This document shows positions 1 to 10,183 of a stretch of 64,000 nucleotides of DNA, piece by piece (the stretch's first letter is position 1; each line of letters begins with the position of its first letter). Source of the stretch: Thereva unica (taxonomy: Eukaryota; Arthropoda; Insecta; Diptera; Therevidae). The stretch is from NCBI GenBank assembly GCA_949987705.1, contig OX465281.1, positions 88,006,543 to 88,070,542 on the forward strand, given 5' to 3'. The notes under the pieces were generated by a model that was not told the DNA's origin, made no database searches, and saw nothing but the letters and a program-made list of their open reading frames with translations. The translations under genes and the position numbers were made by a program.

Positions 1-1012
1 GGTGATAATCCAGCCGACTGCGCTTCACGAGGTGTCGCCCCAGGTGAATTAAAAGATCACCCACTGTGGTGGACTGGACCTTCCTGGCTACAACAAGATG
101 AAACTCGGTGGCCTAAAATTGAAGAAGCCTCTAAGTATACTGACCTAGAAGTTAAAAAAGTTGTCCTAAGCATTACTAAGGGAACGGAACTACAGCTAGA
201 CTTAATGAATCGCTATTCAACCCTAGATCAACTCGTTAGAGTAACTGCCTACTGCAAACGATTTTACATTAATCTCAAAACTGCTCCACCAAACCGTAAA
301 TTTGATCAATTGTCATTGGAGGAGATCAATGATGCAAAATTATGTCTAGAGCGATTAGTCCAACGAACTCATTTCACTATCGAACTAGAACATTTAGGAA
401 AATCTCAATCAGTTCCCAAGAATAGCAAACTATATAGCCTTAATCCAACAATAGATCAGTCAGGCTTATTAAGAGTCGGTGGTCGTCTACGTAATGCAGA
501 AATTCCCAATAGTATTACCGGAACACAGCAAATTTACAAAACTTGTCATTAATAAATGTTATCAAGAAACTTTACATGGAGGCACGCAACTGACTCTTAA
601 TCTTATACGCAAAAAATATTGGATTCTAAATGGTCGAAATCGAATCCGTCACCGTGCTTCCGATACAAGACTTCAACGCAAACCCAGCTCATGGGCGACC
701 TTCCCGCACCTCGTGTACGACGACGCCGCCCATTTTTACATACGGGGGTGGACTTCACTGGCCATATTACTATCAGAGAATCAAAATGCAGAGGTCGGCC
801 AAAAACCAGCAAGGGCTACATAAGTGTATTCGTATGTTTATCCACCAAGGCCATACATCTTGAGCTAGTTAGTGAACTCACCACGGAAGCGTTTTTGGCT
901 GCATTTCGAAGATTCGTTAGTCGTAGGGGATTATGCAGTGATATGTATAGTGATTGCGGGACAAATTTCATCGGAGCTAACCAACAACTTATACAAGCTC
1001 GTCTTAAATGCG
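1..1012 (+). pseudogene. pol: Bel/Pao pol fragment: RNase H end, integrase zinc-binding and core regions
   Basis: Reading frame 1 is open from the window edge and begins with a GDNPADCASRG motif, typical of the end of the Pao-type RNase H region. It continues through the linker containing WWTGPSWL to the VGGRLRNA motif that precedes the integrase zinc-binding region. A frameshift near 505-520 moves the frame by one (LPEHSKFTKLVINKCY, then LHGG), and a second near 645-655 moves it back (MGDLPAPRV, HTGVDFTG, then SDCGTNF). GVDFTG and SDCGTNF carry the first two acidic residues of the DDE integrase core; the region with the final E is absent. Coding sequence stops at 1012, where the gypsy A LTR begins. 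The remaining pol C-terminus is at 16895. Two frameshifts and the missing core make this a pseudogene. Confidence 0.85.
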
Positions 1013-1371
1013 TATAGGGGGTTTTACGTAAATAAAACGCCACATTACGATAAAACAATTATTATTTAATTATTATTAGTTTTTATATTTTGTTTGCACA
1101 GTTTTTAATATAAGTTTTTTATAATTAATTTATTAGCACGCGTATCAGAACCGATGTGGAGGAACCGTATCAATCGAGTGTCTAGCGGGGATGCCGGAAA
1201 TAGGCTGTCTAGATAAACACGATCGGGACGGAACGGGACACGGGAAAATCACTGAACTTTGAGTTCGGTGATCGAGATAGTGTTCCGATTCATCGTGTTT
1301 ATCGTTTTCGGAATATGTTGTGCGACTTTGTGTGAAACTTAATAATTAAGTTTGTACGCAGTCGCCACATA
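1013..1371 (-). repeat. Gypsy A 3' LTR
   Basis: The stretch starting TATAGGGGG at 1013 is repeated nearly exactly from 11789. Read on the minus strand the LTR begins next to a G-rich polypurine tract (1383-1372) with TATGTGGCGACTG and ends CCCCCTATA at the junction with Bel/Pao coding sequence. The exact ends could differ by 2-3 bases because the TSD partner on the other side is lost. The shared part covers 1013 to about 1209; the rest (to 1371) is the U3-side sequence missing from the truncated 5' LTR. Confidence 0.85.
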
Positions 1372-1383
1372 CTCCCCCCCCAG
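1372..1383 (-). promoter_or_regulatory. Gypsy A polypurine tract
   Basis: On the minus strand CTGGGGGGGGAG lies immediately upstream of the 3' LTR start and just after the pol stop near 1391. Position and composition fit the polypurine tract that primes plus-strand DNA synthesis. Confidence 0.75.
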
Positions 1384-1390
1384 CGTAGCG

Positions 1391-1678
1391 TTAACGGAAT
1401 GTTACCGCTTTAGACGGCTTAGCTTCGTTGTCGCGGTCGCAACCGAAGGCTGGCTTTAGCCTGTCAATGGATATTGACTTGGTTGTGCCGTTCAATTTGA
1501 CGACGAAGTGTTTTCGTAATCGTTTGATTACTTCATATGGGCCCTCGTATGGAGGTTCGAAAGGTTTTCGAACTCTGTCGACTCGTATGAAAACGTAGTC
1601 GGCGTTCTCCAGGGCTTCTGGCACGTAGACATCCTTTTGGACGGGCTGCCGAGGATGTATTGCCTTAATGTTCTGCAT
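1391..1678 (-). pseudogene. pol: Gypsy A pol, C-terminal piece downstream of LINE A
   Basis: This 95-codon frame holds the end of the integrase C-terminal region: it contains YVFIRVDRVRKPFEPPYEGP followed by YEVIKR, the chromodomain-like GPY/F tail seen in many gypsy integrases, and ends with a short basic and acidic tail before the polypurine tract. The codon at 1678 is the ATG in the LINE A target site, so it is internal to the original protein and not a real start. The upstream pol part ends at 6215 with the same residues (RSHM), so the two were contiguous before LINE A inserted. Confidence 0.82.
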
Positions 1679-1840
1679 AGTATGTCACTGCGTGAGTAAG
1701 ACGTTCTTTTTGTGCTCCGTGTTAAAACCGTTTTTATTACACAATTTCCACCAATTTAAACCTAATTTGAAAGCACTAAACCGTCCATCTAATCTGCAGT
1801 TTACGTTAATAATACTTTGTTGCTGTTTTTATCCACAACA

Positions 1841-2788
1841 ATGTCCGATAAATCGAAAAATTCGTCCGCGAAAGTGTTGAAAAAATCCACACCGTCACAT
1901 AATCCTTCTCCCGTCATCACCAGAGGCTCTGCGCGGACGTGTCCTGAAAAGGCTATGGGTGAAGGTGTTGATGAGCTTCTTGTTTCTCTCGAATCACGAA
2001 TCTTTAAAAAAATTGATGATATCTTCACCTCCATCAATAAAACTGATTCAAGAATTCAGGAATTTTGTGATTCAATAAAAAATTTAAATGATCGCCTTGA
2101 TGCTATCGAGCTTCGCCTAACGGATGGGCTAAAGTCCATTTCGTTAGAAAACAATAATCAGCTGGAGGTCATCAACAACAGCATCGAGTCTCTGCATGCT
2201 AGGGTAACTGTGCTGGAACATCAAGTGCCAACAGATCACTCGGATCATCTGCAAATTATCAACTCGCAGCTTGCTGATAATGCACTTCATCTCAACGACC
2301 TACAGCGTGTACAAAGACTAAGCGACGTCATCATTCGGGGTATCCCCATGAAACCTGATGAGTCCCCAATGAAAATCATCACCAACATCGCATCTATGGT
2401 GAATCACCACCTCTCCATCTATGTTGACGCCTTTCGGCTGCGATCACGTTCGGGCAAACAGAATGGACCAATAATTGCCAAATTTTCTGGACAGCGCGAA
2501 GCAAAGGCGTTCTTGCTCGCATTAAAGGTAAAGGAAAAATTAAAATTCCCACTGTGTGAGCTGGATGGCTTCACGGCAGACTCTCCAGTCTTCGTAAACG
2601 AAAGCCTTTCGCCTGCTAATAATTATCTGCTGCGGGAGGCTTTAAAACTTCGCAGGATTGGGTTGTTACATTCTGTTTCGACCAGGGATGGCCTTGTTAG
2701 GATCAGACGGAAGAAAGACGATAATTTTGTCATTGTGCGTGATACGAAGCAACTACAATGTCCATCGATAGGAGCAGCGCAGTGCTAG
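1841..2788 (+). CDS. ORF1: LINE A ORF1 protein (nucleic-acid-binding, coiled coil)
   Basis: The 315-codon frame starts at the ATG at 1841; the open frame begins slightly earlier at a TTG (1817), which I do not favour. The N-terminal 45 residues are rich in Ser, Lys and Pro. Residues about 50-145 form a heptad-like helical region (repeated Leu/Ile with Asp/Glu/Asn), suggesting a coiled coil for multimerisation. After residue 165 comes a compact domain containing LSDVIIRGIP, VFVNESLSP and a basic C-terminus (VRIRRKKD). That layout resembles ORF1 proteins with an RRM-like/CTD core that coat LINE RNA. No CCHC zinc knuckle is visible. LINE C ORF1 (40772-41467) has matching motifs (QDVVIRGVP, VRLSESLSP). 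Confidence 0.78.
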   Translation: MSDKSKNSSAKVLKKSTPSHNPSPVITRGSARTCPEKAMGEGVDELLVSLESRIFKKIDDIFTSINKTDSRIQEFCDSIKNLNDRLDAIELRLTDGLKSISLENNNQLEVINNSIESLHARVTVLEHQVPTDHSDHLQIINSQLADNALHLNDLQRVQRLSDVIIRGIPMKPDESPMKIITNIASMVNHHLSIYVDAFRLRSRSGKQNGPIIAKFSGQREAKAFLLALKVKEKLKFPLCELDGFTADSPVFVNESLSPANNYLLREALKLRRIGLLHSVSTRDGLVRIRRKKDDNFVIVRDTKQLQCPSIGAAQC

Positions 2789-3078
2789 CGTCTGACGTTT
2801 TCGTGTCTTGCTTTTCGTTTTGTTCTTGTTTTCGTTTCTATTTTCTATTCCTTCTCTATTTATTTTTAATTTTTTTGGCTTTTAATTTTTTTAATATCGA
2901 TTTAATTTTAATTTTTAATTTTTATTTTGAATTTTTATTTTTATTGCAGTCAATTTTCTAGTTACACTGTTCGTTATGTATTCATGCTTTTACACGGTTA
3001 AATTTTCATCCATCGTTTTCTGTTGCCGACCTTCGTTTCTTGTCAATGTTCATTGTTTCGCGTTGTTAGTGATTTTAA

Positions 3079-5889
3079 ATGCCATCAAATTTTAGTTGCG
3101 AAGACAAGGTGAGAACGCTAGTCAGGATTTTTAGCTCGAAATATTCAGGTTTCAATGCCTGTCTTTTAAACTCGCGAAGTATTCGACCGAAAATTGGAGA
3201 GTTGAATGAAATATTTATAAATTCTGGACTGCATGCTATTTTAATATCTGAAAGTTGGCTTAACCCCTATATTCCCTCCTCTATCGTATCCATTGACGGT
3301 TACAAATTATTCCGAAATGATCGACAAGGGCGCGTTGGCGGAGGAGTGGCAATTTATTTGCGTGAAAACTTAGTGGCTAAAATTGTTGGATTTTCCAAGC
3401 AACCGGGAATCGAGTTTCTGTGTGTCGACATTTCTAATACTACTGATAATCTGCTTCTTGTGTGTGTATACTCTCCTCCAGGCCTGTTTAGCCCTGCTAA
3501 CGCTAAAGAGCTTATCGAAAGTCTCGAGCACCTATCCAGTCTGTATAAAAACATACTGGTTGGGGGTGACTTTAACGTTAATTTATTGAAAGAATATACC
3601 GTACAAAGCTCATTCCGGTACACCATGCATACCCTTGGTCTAGAGGCGATTAATGTGCTGCCTACTTATTTTAATTGTAGGATACCCTCTTTGCTTGATG
3701 TGTTCCTTACAAACAATACCAGCTCTATTCTTTTCCATAACCAAATCTCTGCACCTAGTTACCTGGATCATGATATCATCTTCGTGTGCCATAGCTTCAA
3801 TGTTGACCCTCCATCGGTGAAAACAGTTATTTATCGTGATTACTCTAATATTGACCAGGAACGTCTTCTCCAAAGATGTTTTTGTCTACCCTGGTACAAC
3901 ATCTTAGGATTGGCAGAGGTTGACGACAAAATAACAGAGTTTAATAGAATATTCCTTGATCTCTACGATGAGTTTGTGCCTCTGAGAAGAAAATATTTAT
4001 CAGCTAAGTCGAAACCTTGGTTTACTACTGAGATTAAATCGCTTATTATTGAAAGAGAGTTTGTCTATCGTTGGTCCTTAAGAGTAAAAACTGCTTCAGC
4101 AAAGAGATCTTTTAAACGTCTTCGGAATTTAATTGTTACAAAAATTAAAGAAGCCAAGCGTAATTATTATGCTAGAAAGCTTGATCCATCCCTATCCTTA
4201 AAAACTGTTTGGAAAAATCTACGCAATCTGGGTGTCCACTCCAATAATGATGCCGTTGCTCACAACCTCAGTCCTGAAAACCTCAACCATTACTTTATAT
4301 CCAACCAAGCGATAGTGGAGGCTACTACCTCTTATACACCTTCATCAGATGGCTTTTGTTTTCGTTGCGTTGATTCTCTTGTAGTTATCTCTGCTTTAAA
4401 TTCTATCAAATCTACAGCCACTGGTAGCGATAATATTTCACCACGATTTCTAAAAATGTTACTACCTTGCTTGCTGCCTATTTTAACCCACATATTCAAC
4501 GCGTGCTTCACTACTTCGAAGTTTCCCAGTTTGTGGAAGCATGCATTAATTACGCCCATACCTAAGTGCCCCTCTCCCGCTCTTCCGTCGGATTTTCGGC
4601 CCATCAGCATACTTCCCTTTCTAGCAAAGGTTTTTGAAAAACTGATAGCGACTCAAATCCTTGAGTTTTGTGAACAACTTCAATTTATAAGTGAATGGCA
4701 ATCTGGTTTCCGCAAGCATCACAGCTGTGAAACAGCACTTCTCAAAGTCACAAATGATATTCGCAATTCTCTTGATGATCGTCACATTTGTTGTCTGTTG
4801 CTACTTGATTTCTCTAAAGCCTTTGATAGCGTCAATCACTCTTTGCTCTTGCAAAAACTCTCCACTCAAGTCTCTTTGTCTTCAACTGCTCTTAAGCTTT
4901 TGCATAGCTTTTTAAAGAACCGCTCGCAAAAAGTTAAACTCGGAGACTCTAGTTCCACCAGTTCGTTACTTACCTCGGGAGTTCCTCAAGGTTCTATTCT
5001 TGGGCCACTTTTGTTTAGCGTTTTTATTAACGATCTTCCTCTAGTAATAAAGCATTCTAAGGTTCATATGTATGCAGATGATGTGCAGCTTTATTTCTCT
5101 GCGCCAAAAGATCAAATCCATAATTGTGTGGAGCTGATTGCGGCAGACTTGCATAATATCTCAAGCTGGTCAACACTGAACTTACTGCAGCTAAATCCAT
5201 CGAAGTCACATTGCATTTTTTTCACTCATTCTCCAATTTCTCAATCCGACCTCCCAGTAATTTCCTTAAATGGGGTTCCTCTGGCTTGCGTTTTTAAAGT
5301 GAGGAATCTTGGAGTGGTCCTAAATAGTAGTATGACCTGCTGCGACCACGTTAATTTAATTGTTGGCAAAACATACGGGCTCCTTTCAAAACTTAGATAC
5401 CACTGCGGTTTGCTTAAAAGGGCTATCCGCTTGTATTTGGTGAAAGCCTTGCTCTTACCTCTTTTGATGCAGGGCCTCTCCATTTTCCCCTCCCTAGATT
5501 CTTTGTGCGCTCATAAGCTCGAAGTAGCCTTTAACGATTGTGTACGCTTTATTTATAACTTACGCCGGTTCGACCACATTTCGCCTTATTCAAACACCGT
5601 GTTGGGCTGCTCCTTTAGGGATTATCGTGAGTTTAGGCTTTTGCGCCTACTTCATGATATATTGCACCAACGCAAACCCGCGTACCTTAATCAGTTTGTT
5701 CAGTCGTCACAATCACTCAGAAACAACAATTTGATTATTCCGCGTTTCCGCATACTAGTCGGGCAGCGTTCTTTCTTTGTCTCCGCAGCTCTGTTATGGA
5801 ACTCTCTCCCAGTGGGTTTACAACGTGTCGATTCAATGAACGTTTTCAAGAGGCGGCTTTTCGATTTAATTACTCACAGGACGAATTAA
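3079..5889 (+). CDS. ORF2: LINE A ORF2: APE endonuclease and reverse transcriptase
   Basis: This 936-codon frame starts at an ATG 290 bp after ORF1. Residues about 30-245 form an exonuclease-endonuclease-phosphatase domain: LNSRSI at the start, ILISESWL, GGGVAIYL, VGGDFNVNLL near 162 and LDHDIIF near 230, which contain the expected Asn, Glu, Asp and His catalytic positions. Residues about 490-760 form the reverse transcriptase: PISILPFLAKVFEK, QSGFRKHHSCETAL, LLLDFSKAFDSV, GVPQGSILGPLLF and the catalytic MYADDVQLY box near 664. The endonuclease nicks the target and the RT copies the LINE RNA there (target-primed reverse transcription). No stops or frameshifts were seen. No RNase H or zinc knuckle is evident at the C-terminus. 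Confidence 0.92.
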   Translation: MPSNFSCEDKVRTLVRIFSSKYSGFNACLLNSRSIRPKIGELNEIFINSGLHAILISESWLNPYIPSSIVSIDGYKLFRNDRQGRVGGGVAIYLRENLVAKIVGFSKQPGIEFLCVDISNTTDNLLLVCVYSPPGLFSPANAKELIESLEHLSSLYKNILVGGDFNVNLLKEYTVQSSFRYTMHTLGLEAINVLPTYFNCRIPSLLDVFLTNNTSSILFHNQISAPSYLDHDIIFVCHSFNVDPPSVKTVIYRDYSNIDQERLLQRCFCLPWYNILGLAEVDDKITEFNRIFLDLYDEFVPLRRKYLSAKSKPWFTTEIKSLIIEREFVYRWSLRVKTASAKRSFKRLRNLIVTKIKEAKRNYYARKLDPSLSLKTVWKNLRNLGVHSNNDAVAHNLSPENLNHYFISNQAIVEATTSYTPSSDGFCFRCVDSLVVISALNSIKSTATGSDNISPRFLKMLLPCLLPILTHIFNACFTTSKFPSLWKHALITPIPKCPSPALPSDFRPISILPFLAKVFEKLIATQILEFCEQLQFISEWQSGFRKHHSCETALLKVTNDIRNSLDDRHICCLLLLDFSKAFDSVNHSLLLQKLSTQVSLSSTALKLLHSFLKNRSQKVKLGDSSSTSSLLTSGVPQGSILGPLLFSVFINDLPLVIKHSKVHMYADDVQLYFSAPKDQIHNCVELIAADLHNISSWSTLNLLQLNPSKSHCIFFTHSPISQSDLPVISLNGVPLACVFKVRNLGVVLNSSMTCCDHVNLIVGKTYGLLSKLRYHCGLLKRAIRLYLVKALLLPLLMQGLSIFPSLDSLCAHKLEVAFNDCVRFIYNLRRFDHISPYSNTVLGCSFRDYREFRLLRLLHDILHQRKPAYLNQFVQSSQSLRNNNLIIPRFRILVGQRSFFVSAALLWNSLPVGLQRVDSMNVFKRRLFDLITHRTN

Positions 5890-6214
5890 AGCATGAATAT
5901 ATAACTTTTTTTTTTTTTTTCTTTTTCTCTGCATTTTCTGTTATATTTTAATTTGTTTTAGCTAATTTTCTAATTAATTATCTTTAATAGCTACTTTCTT
6001 TTTTTATATATATATATTTTATATTTTTTTTTCTAATTTAATCTAATTTTATATTTTTTTCTAATTTTCTATTTAGTTTTGAATTTTTAATTAATTTTTT
6101 TTTCCTTAAATTGTGTCACCGTACTTTTATGTATCGTTTTTTTAATGAATGTACTGAAATAAGATCTGTATCTTTGTACATATTTTTGCAAATAAACAAT
6201 AACAATAACAATAA
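5890..6214 (+). other. LINE A 3' UTR and CAATAA-type tail
   Basis: This is strongly T/A-rich noncoding sequence with several T runs after the ORF2 stop. It ends in AATAAACAATAACAATAACA plus one more partial unit, a short tandem repeat characteristic of LINE tails that do not end in poly-A. Gypsy A pol resumes directly after it at 6215. Confidence 0.75.
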
Positions 6215-8977
6215 CATGTGAGAACGAAGGCGAGAGAGGAATTCTGATTCTTCAATTGGATTCTCATCCGTTGGGATAGAAATCGAATTGGGAAGTCTCA
6301 GATTCTGACCGTATACGAGCTCGGCTGGTGAGCATTGTAAGTCGGTCTTAATTGCCGTGCGTATGCCTAACATGACAAAGGGCAAGTCTTCACTCCAATG
6401 AGTAGTGTTGTCCCTTGCCATTAAGGCTGCTTTTAGTTGCCTGTGGAACCGTTCGACCATCCCGTTTGCTTGTGGATGGTAGGCGGTGGTCCGGATTCGA
6501 TGAGTGCCGAGTAATTTGGCAACTTCATTGAACAGTTTCGATTCGAACTGCGTACCTTGATCGGTTGTGATCTCGAGAGGTACGCCGAATCGTGGGACAA
6601 ATTCAGTGACGAATTTCTTTGCCACTGTTGAAGCTGAGATATCCCGAATTGGGTATGCTTCAGGCCATCGCGTGAATCTATCGACTATCGTTAAGATATA
6701 AGAGTATCCACGAGATGGTGGTAGTGGTCCCACTATATCCATATGAATATGGTCAAATCTATTATTTGGAAGTTTGAAAGCTTCCAATGGAGATTTGGTA
6801 TGTCGTGAAACTTTGGACTTTTGGCAACCTAGGCATGATCGAGACCACTCATTGCAGTCTTTATTGATCGATGGCCAGAAGTATTTCTTGGTAACGGCTC
6901 GTCTTGTAGCGCGAATACCCGGATGAGAGAGACTATGTTCGGAGTTGAACGCTAGTCTACGTAAGGAAGCGGGTATATAAGGCCTTGGAATGCCTGTACT
7001 AGTTTCACACCACACCTGATGGGCGGTAAATGGTATTGGCGTGAGAACTAATTTTACCCGTGAGCCGTTGCTGGGGTGCTCTTGTAGAGCCTTCAACTCT
7101 GTGTCACCTTGTTGAGCCTGAGCCAGTGTAGGCAGGTCGAAGGTGACCGAGTCGACGTTGTCGGTTGCTAGTGAGCGTGACAAGTAGTCTGCGACAACGT
7201 TTTGTTTACCCGACACATGTCTGATGTCTGTGGTAAACTGAGAGATTAGACCCAAATGTCTGGTCTGTCTAGGGGATCGTTCGGTCTTTGTGTGAAGGGC
7301 GCGAACCAGTGGTTTGTGATCAGTATAGACCACGAAATTGCGTCCTTCAACGAAGTAACGGAAGTGTTTGATCGCTGCATAGATTGCGAGGAGTTCGCGA
7401 TCGAATGCAGAGTACTTCCGTTCTGTTGGTGACAGCTTTTTGGAATAAAAAGCTAGAGGTTGCCACCGATGACCGTTGAATTGTTCCAAAACGCCTCCGA
7501 TTGCGTAATCCGAGGCGTCAGTCGTAAGACTGTATTTTGCATCCTCGATTGGATGGTTCAGCAGAGTTGCTTCAGCCATCGAGGTTTTCACCTTGAGGAA
7601 TGCCGCCTGACATTCTGCTGGCCAGTCAAAAACTTTATTGGCACGTGAGCGGTTGAGAAGGTCTCTCAAATGCTCGTTTATAGGCACCAACTGTTCAGCC
7701 AATTTTGGGATAAATCGGTGATAGAAATTCACCATTCCCAAAAACTTCTGGATCGATTTGACAGAAGTTGGAGGTGCGAGATCAACGATAGCCTGAACCC
7801 GATCGGAGGATGGAAGTATTCCATCCTTTGTGATGCGGTGGCTTAGAAACTTAATCTCTGTTGCACCAAAAACGCATTTCTCTAGCTTGATGGTTAAACC
7901 GAAGCTATCGAGGCGTTTAAAGAGCTCTTCGAGGTGAACGATATGCTCATCCTCGGTTTTACTGGCGATAAGTATATCGTCCAAGTATACATAAACGAAG
8001 TCGAGATCTCTCGTAACTTCATTTATGAACCTTTGAAAGGTTTGGGCTGCATTTCGTAAGCCGAATGGCATACGTGTAAACTCATATAGGCCGAATGGCG
8101 TAATGAGTGCAGTCTTATGCACGTCTTCTGGGGCGATTGGTATGTGATGGTATGCACGTACCAAGTCAACCTTCGAAAAAATTGTGCAGCCGTGAAGATT
8201 CACGGAGAAATTCTGTATATGCGGGATCGGATATCTATCCGGCACAGTGACAGCATTAAGGCGACGGTAGTCGCCGCATGGCCTCCAATCATGAGAGTCC
8301 CGTTTAGGAACCAGATGAAGCGGAGATGCTGCGGGGGACGACGAAGGTCGACAAATCCCCAATTGGACCATATGGTCGAATTCTAATTTTGCCACCTTCA
8401 GTTTCTCCGGATGGAGTCGCCGAGCGGTGACAAAAGGTAATTGCCCTTTGGTTACAATGTGGTGTTGCACATTGTGTTTAACCGGAAGGTTAAAATTGGG
8501 CGGTTTTGTTAACGAAGCGTACTTCGTTAATAGCTCTTTGTATATGCCAATAACTCGGCATGGAAATGTTTCGGGGTTGTAGTCGACGGTAGCGCACACG
8601 TTAATGCGAAACTTCGTGCGCTTGTCGACTAAATGCCGATATTCAAAATCGACTGACAATTTGAACTTCGTTAAGAAGTCCGCCCCGATAATGGCTTTAG
8701 TGGTGTCGGCTATAATGAAGTTGTAAACGTATCGTCGGCGTAAGCCGAGTTCGAGTTCAAGCAACTTTGTGCCGAAAGTTCGGATCAGTGATCCGTTGGC
8801 CGCGTACAGAAGGACGTTCGGGCTACCGTTATGGGCCGGGAACGCCTTGGCGGGAACAATTGAAACGTCAGAGCCCGAATCAATCAGAAAGTCCATCCGA
8901 TTGTTGGTGTCTCTGACGAATAAACGATATGAGCGGCCGGTTATATGCTCGCTCATGTCGATCCCCAGCCCCTTTAG
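6215..8977 (-). CDS. pol: Gypsy A pol: protease, reverse transcriptase, RNase H, integrase
   Basis: The frame is entered by -1 frameshifting from gag at 8977; its first ATG is at 8956. Numbering from that ATG: retroviral aspartic protease with [13 protein letters not shown] near 25; reverse transcriptase with [28 protein letters not shown] and catalytic [11 protein letters not shown] near 324; RNase H with [11 protein letters not shown] near 481 and YTDHKPLV; integrase with an HHCC zinc-binding region from about 675, then [16 protein letters not shown] and NGMVERFHR carrying the D,D,E triad. These give polyprotein processing, cDNA synthesis and integration. No internal stop was seen. At 6214 the frame runs into LINE A and ends about 100 bp later at 6116; the true C-terminus is at 1678-1391. 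The copy is therefore inactivated by the insertion. Confidence 0.92.
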
Positions 8978-8983
8978 TTTTTT
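8974..8983 (-). promoter_or_regulatory. Gypsy A -1 ribosomal frameshift site A AAA AAC TAA
   Basis: On the minus strand gag ends CCT AAA AAA AAC TAA. The last seven bases before the stop are A AAA AAC, a canonical X XXY YYZ slippery heptamer in the zero frame. A -1 slip skips the stop and continues CTA AAG GGG into the pol frame, which is open through its ATG at 8956. An ATGAGCG/CGCTCAT stem (8956-8950 with 8935-8929, 14-nt loop) lies downstream, but its 20-nt spacer is longer than usual, so the stimulatory structure is uncertain. Confidence 0.75.
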
Positions 8984-9882
8984 TTAGGGGTGGCGGTGGC
9001 CTTTTTTTTCGCCGGCTTGGCTTGGCCACCGTTGTAGTTGCAGGGGGCTTTGCAGCTGCGTGCTTCACTACCGTACCGGTAGTGGTAATAGCACAAGCTA
9101 CCCCTGGCTTGGTTGGCCCCTTGTGGCCGATTGGCCGAGGGCTGTCGAGAGCCGCCCTGTCGATTGGCAGGTGTTCGGCTTCTCGGCTTCCGCGGGTTGC
9201 GGTCCAGCTTATCTAGCCGGGCCGTCAGCCTATTGATGGCGCTTTGCAGCGCCACCAATGTGGGCTCCGTTTTGGCAGGTGTTGCGTGGACGGCGGACGC
9301 GTATGAGGCGCCTCCATGAGGCAGCACCTCCCATACCTTGTCCGCCGTGGCAGCCAGCCCGGCTAGGGTTTGGTCGGCAGCGGTGGCCAACGTGATCTGG
9401 ATGGCCTGTGGAAGCCTCCGCTCCCACAGGTTCCGGATCAGATCATCGTTGACCGCCGACGACCCGCCCGCTAGTGCCTTGAGAGCTTGGAGAAACTCAG
9501 AAGGTTTTCTGTCTCCAGGCTCTTGCACTGAAAGTAGCTGCTCGAGTCGGCGCTTCTCGGAAGTACCGTATTTCTCGAGCAGGTGCGCTTTAACTTCCTC
9601 GTATGAGGAGGTGGCATAATTCACGGTGCTAAGCCGCATTGCCGTTACCGCCTCTTCCGGCAATGCGGCCATCACATTATAAACCTTTTGTTTATCTGAT
9701 CTACAGCCCGCCAGTTGGAACATAATTTCTGCCTGGTAAAACCAGGAGGCGGGCTGGTGGACCCAGAACTTCGGGATGTCGAGTTTCGACACAGAAGCGG
9801 CATTAACTTCCGAAGTTCCGGGCTTTGGTTCCTCCGAGTGTGGAACGTCTTGTTCCATGCACAATTCCCCGGTTCTTGACAT
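8974..9882 (-). CDS. gag: Gypsy A gag (capsid/nucleocapsid)
   Basis: The ATG at 9882 ([12 protein letters not shown]) is preferred; an open frame extends upstream to 10152, but only through the TA microsatellite and Helitron end, giving an artificial YIYIYI run. The 302-residue protein has a capsid-like region ([20 protein letters not shown], then FQLAGC, near residues 38-70; [17 protein letters not shown] near 110) and an Arg/Pro-rich linker. Near the C-terminus is a C-x2-H-x9-C-x3-C cluster ([18 protein letters not shown]), the CHCC type associated with CsRn1-like elements, followed by a Lys-rich tail. It packages the element RNA in particles. The stop is directly preceded by the frameshift heptamer that feeds pol. 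Confidence 0.87.
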   Translation of the reverse strand: MSRTGELCMEQDVPHSEEPKPGTSEVNAASVSKLDIPKFWVHQPASWFYQAEIMFQLAGCRSDKQKVYNVMAALPEEAVTAMRLSTVNYATSSYEEVKAHLLEKYGTSEKRRLEQLLSVQEPGDRKPSEFLQALKALAGGSSAVNDDLIRNLWERRLPQAIQITLATAADQTLAGLAATADKVWEVLPHGGASYASAVHATPAKTEPTLVALQSAINRLTARLDKLDRNPRKPRSRTPANRQGGSRQPSANRPQGANQARGSLCYYHYRYGSEARSCKAPCNYNGGQAKPAKKKATATPKKN

Positions 9883-9928
9883 TTTAGAAAAAATTTTTTT
9901 GTAAAAGGAAAGGAAATACCAAAATGTG

Positions 9929-9933
<5 letters not shown>

Positions 9934-9991
<58 letters not shown>
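9934..9991. repeat. (TA)n microsatellite
   Basis: An uninterrupted AT dinucleotide run of nearly 60 bp lies between the gypsy A gag start and the Helitron-like element. It may be the AT target of that insertion or an expansion at its edge. It produces a spurious Tyr-Ile run in one minus-strand frame. Confidence 0.95.
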
Positions 9992-9993
<2 letters not shown>

Positions 9994-10183
9994 ATATCTA
10001 TAAAAATCTCGTGTCACAGTGTTTGTTACCGTACTCCTCCGAAACGGGTTGACCAATTTGCATGAAATTTTTTGTGTATATTTGGTAGGTCTGAGAATAG
10101 GTCGTAGGCTATTTTTTATACCTTTAACCAAAAAAACAGCTGCAAAATCCAAACAAAAATGGTAATTTTAGGAATTTTCACTT

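Larger units (their letters stand above)
1679..6214 (+). mobile_element. LINE A: full-length two-ORF APE-type LINE (Jockey/CR1-like group)
   Basis: A 4.5-kb non-LTR retrotransposon sits in gypsy A pol. It has a short 5' UTR, ORF1 (1841-2788), a T-rich spacer, ORF2 with endonuclease and reverse transcriptase (3079-5889), an AT-rich 3' UTR and a short CAATAA-type repeat tail instead of a long poly-A. The only target duplication I can see is CAT at 1676-1678 and 6215-6217. Both ORFs are open over their full length, so the copy could be young. LINE E at 62.6 kb and LINE C at 37-41 kb have clearly related ORF2 proteins. Confidence 0.9.

Noticed and set aside
2758..2961. Extra 67-codon frame between LINE A ORFs
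   Set aside because: Phe/Leu-rich product of a T-rich spacer, no coding features.
6116..6214. C-terminal extension of gypsy A pol with a Leu run
   Set aside because: It reads into the antisense of the LINE A tail; the true end is at 1391-1678.
8929..8956. ATGAGCG/CGCTCAT hairpin as the gypsy A frameshift stimulator
   Set aside because: Stem is perfect but the spacer from the heptamer is 20 nt, longer than the usual 5-9 nt, so it is not claimed as the stimulator.
9883..10152. N-terminal extension of gypsy A gag with a long Tyr-Ile run
   Set aside because: It is translation of the TA microsatellite and the end of the Helitron-like insertion; the ATG at 9882 gives a normal gag start.
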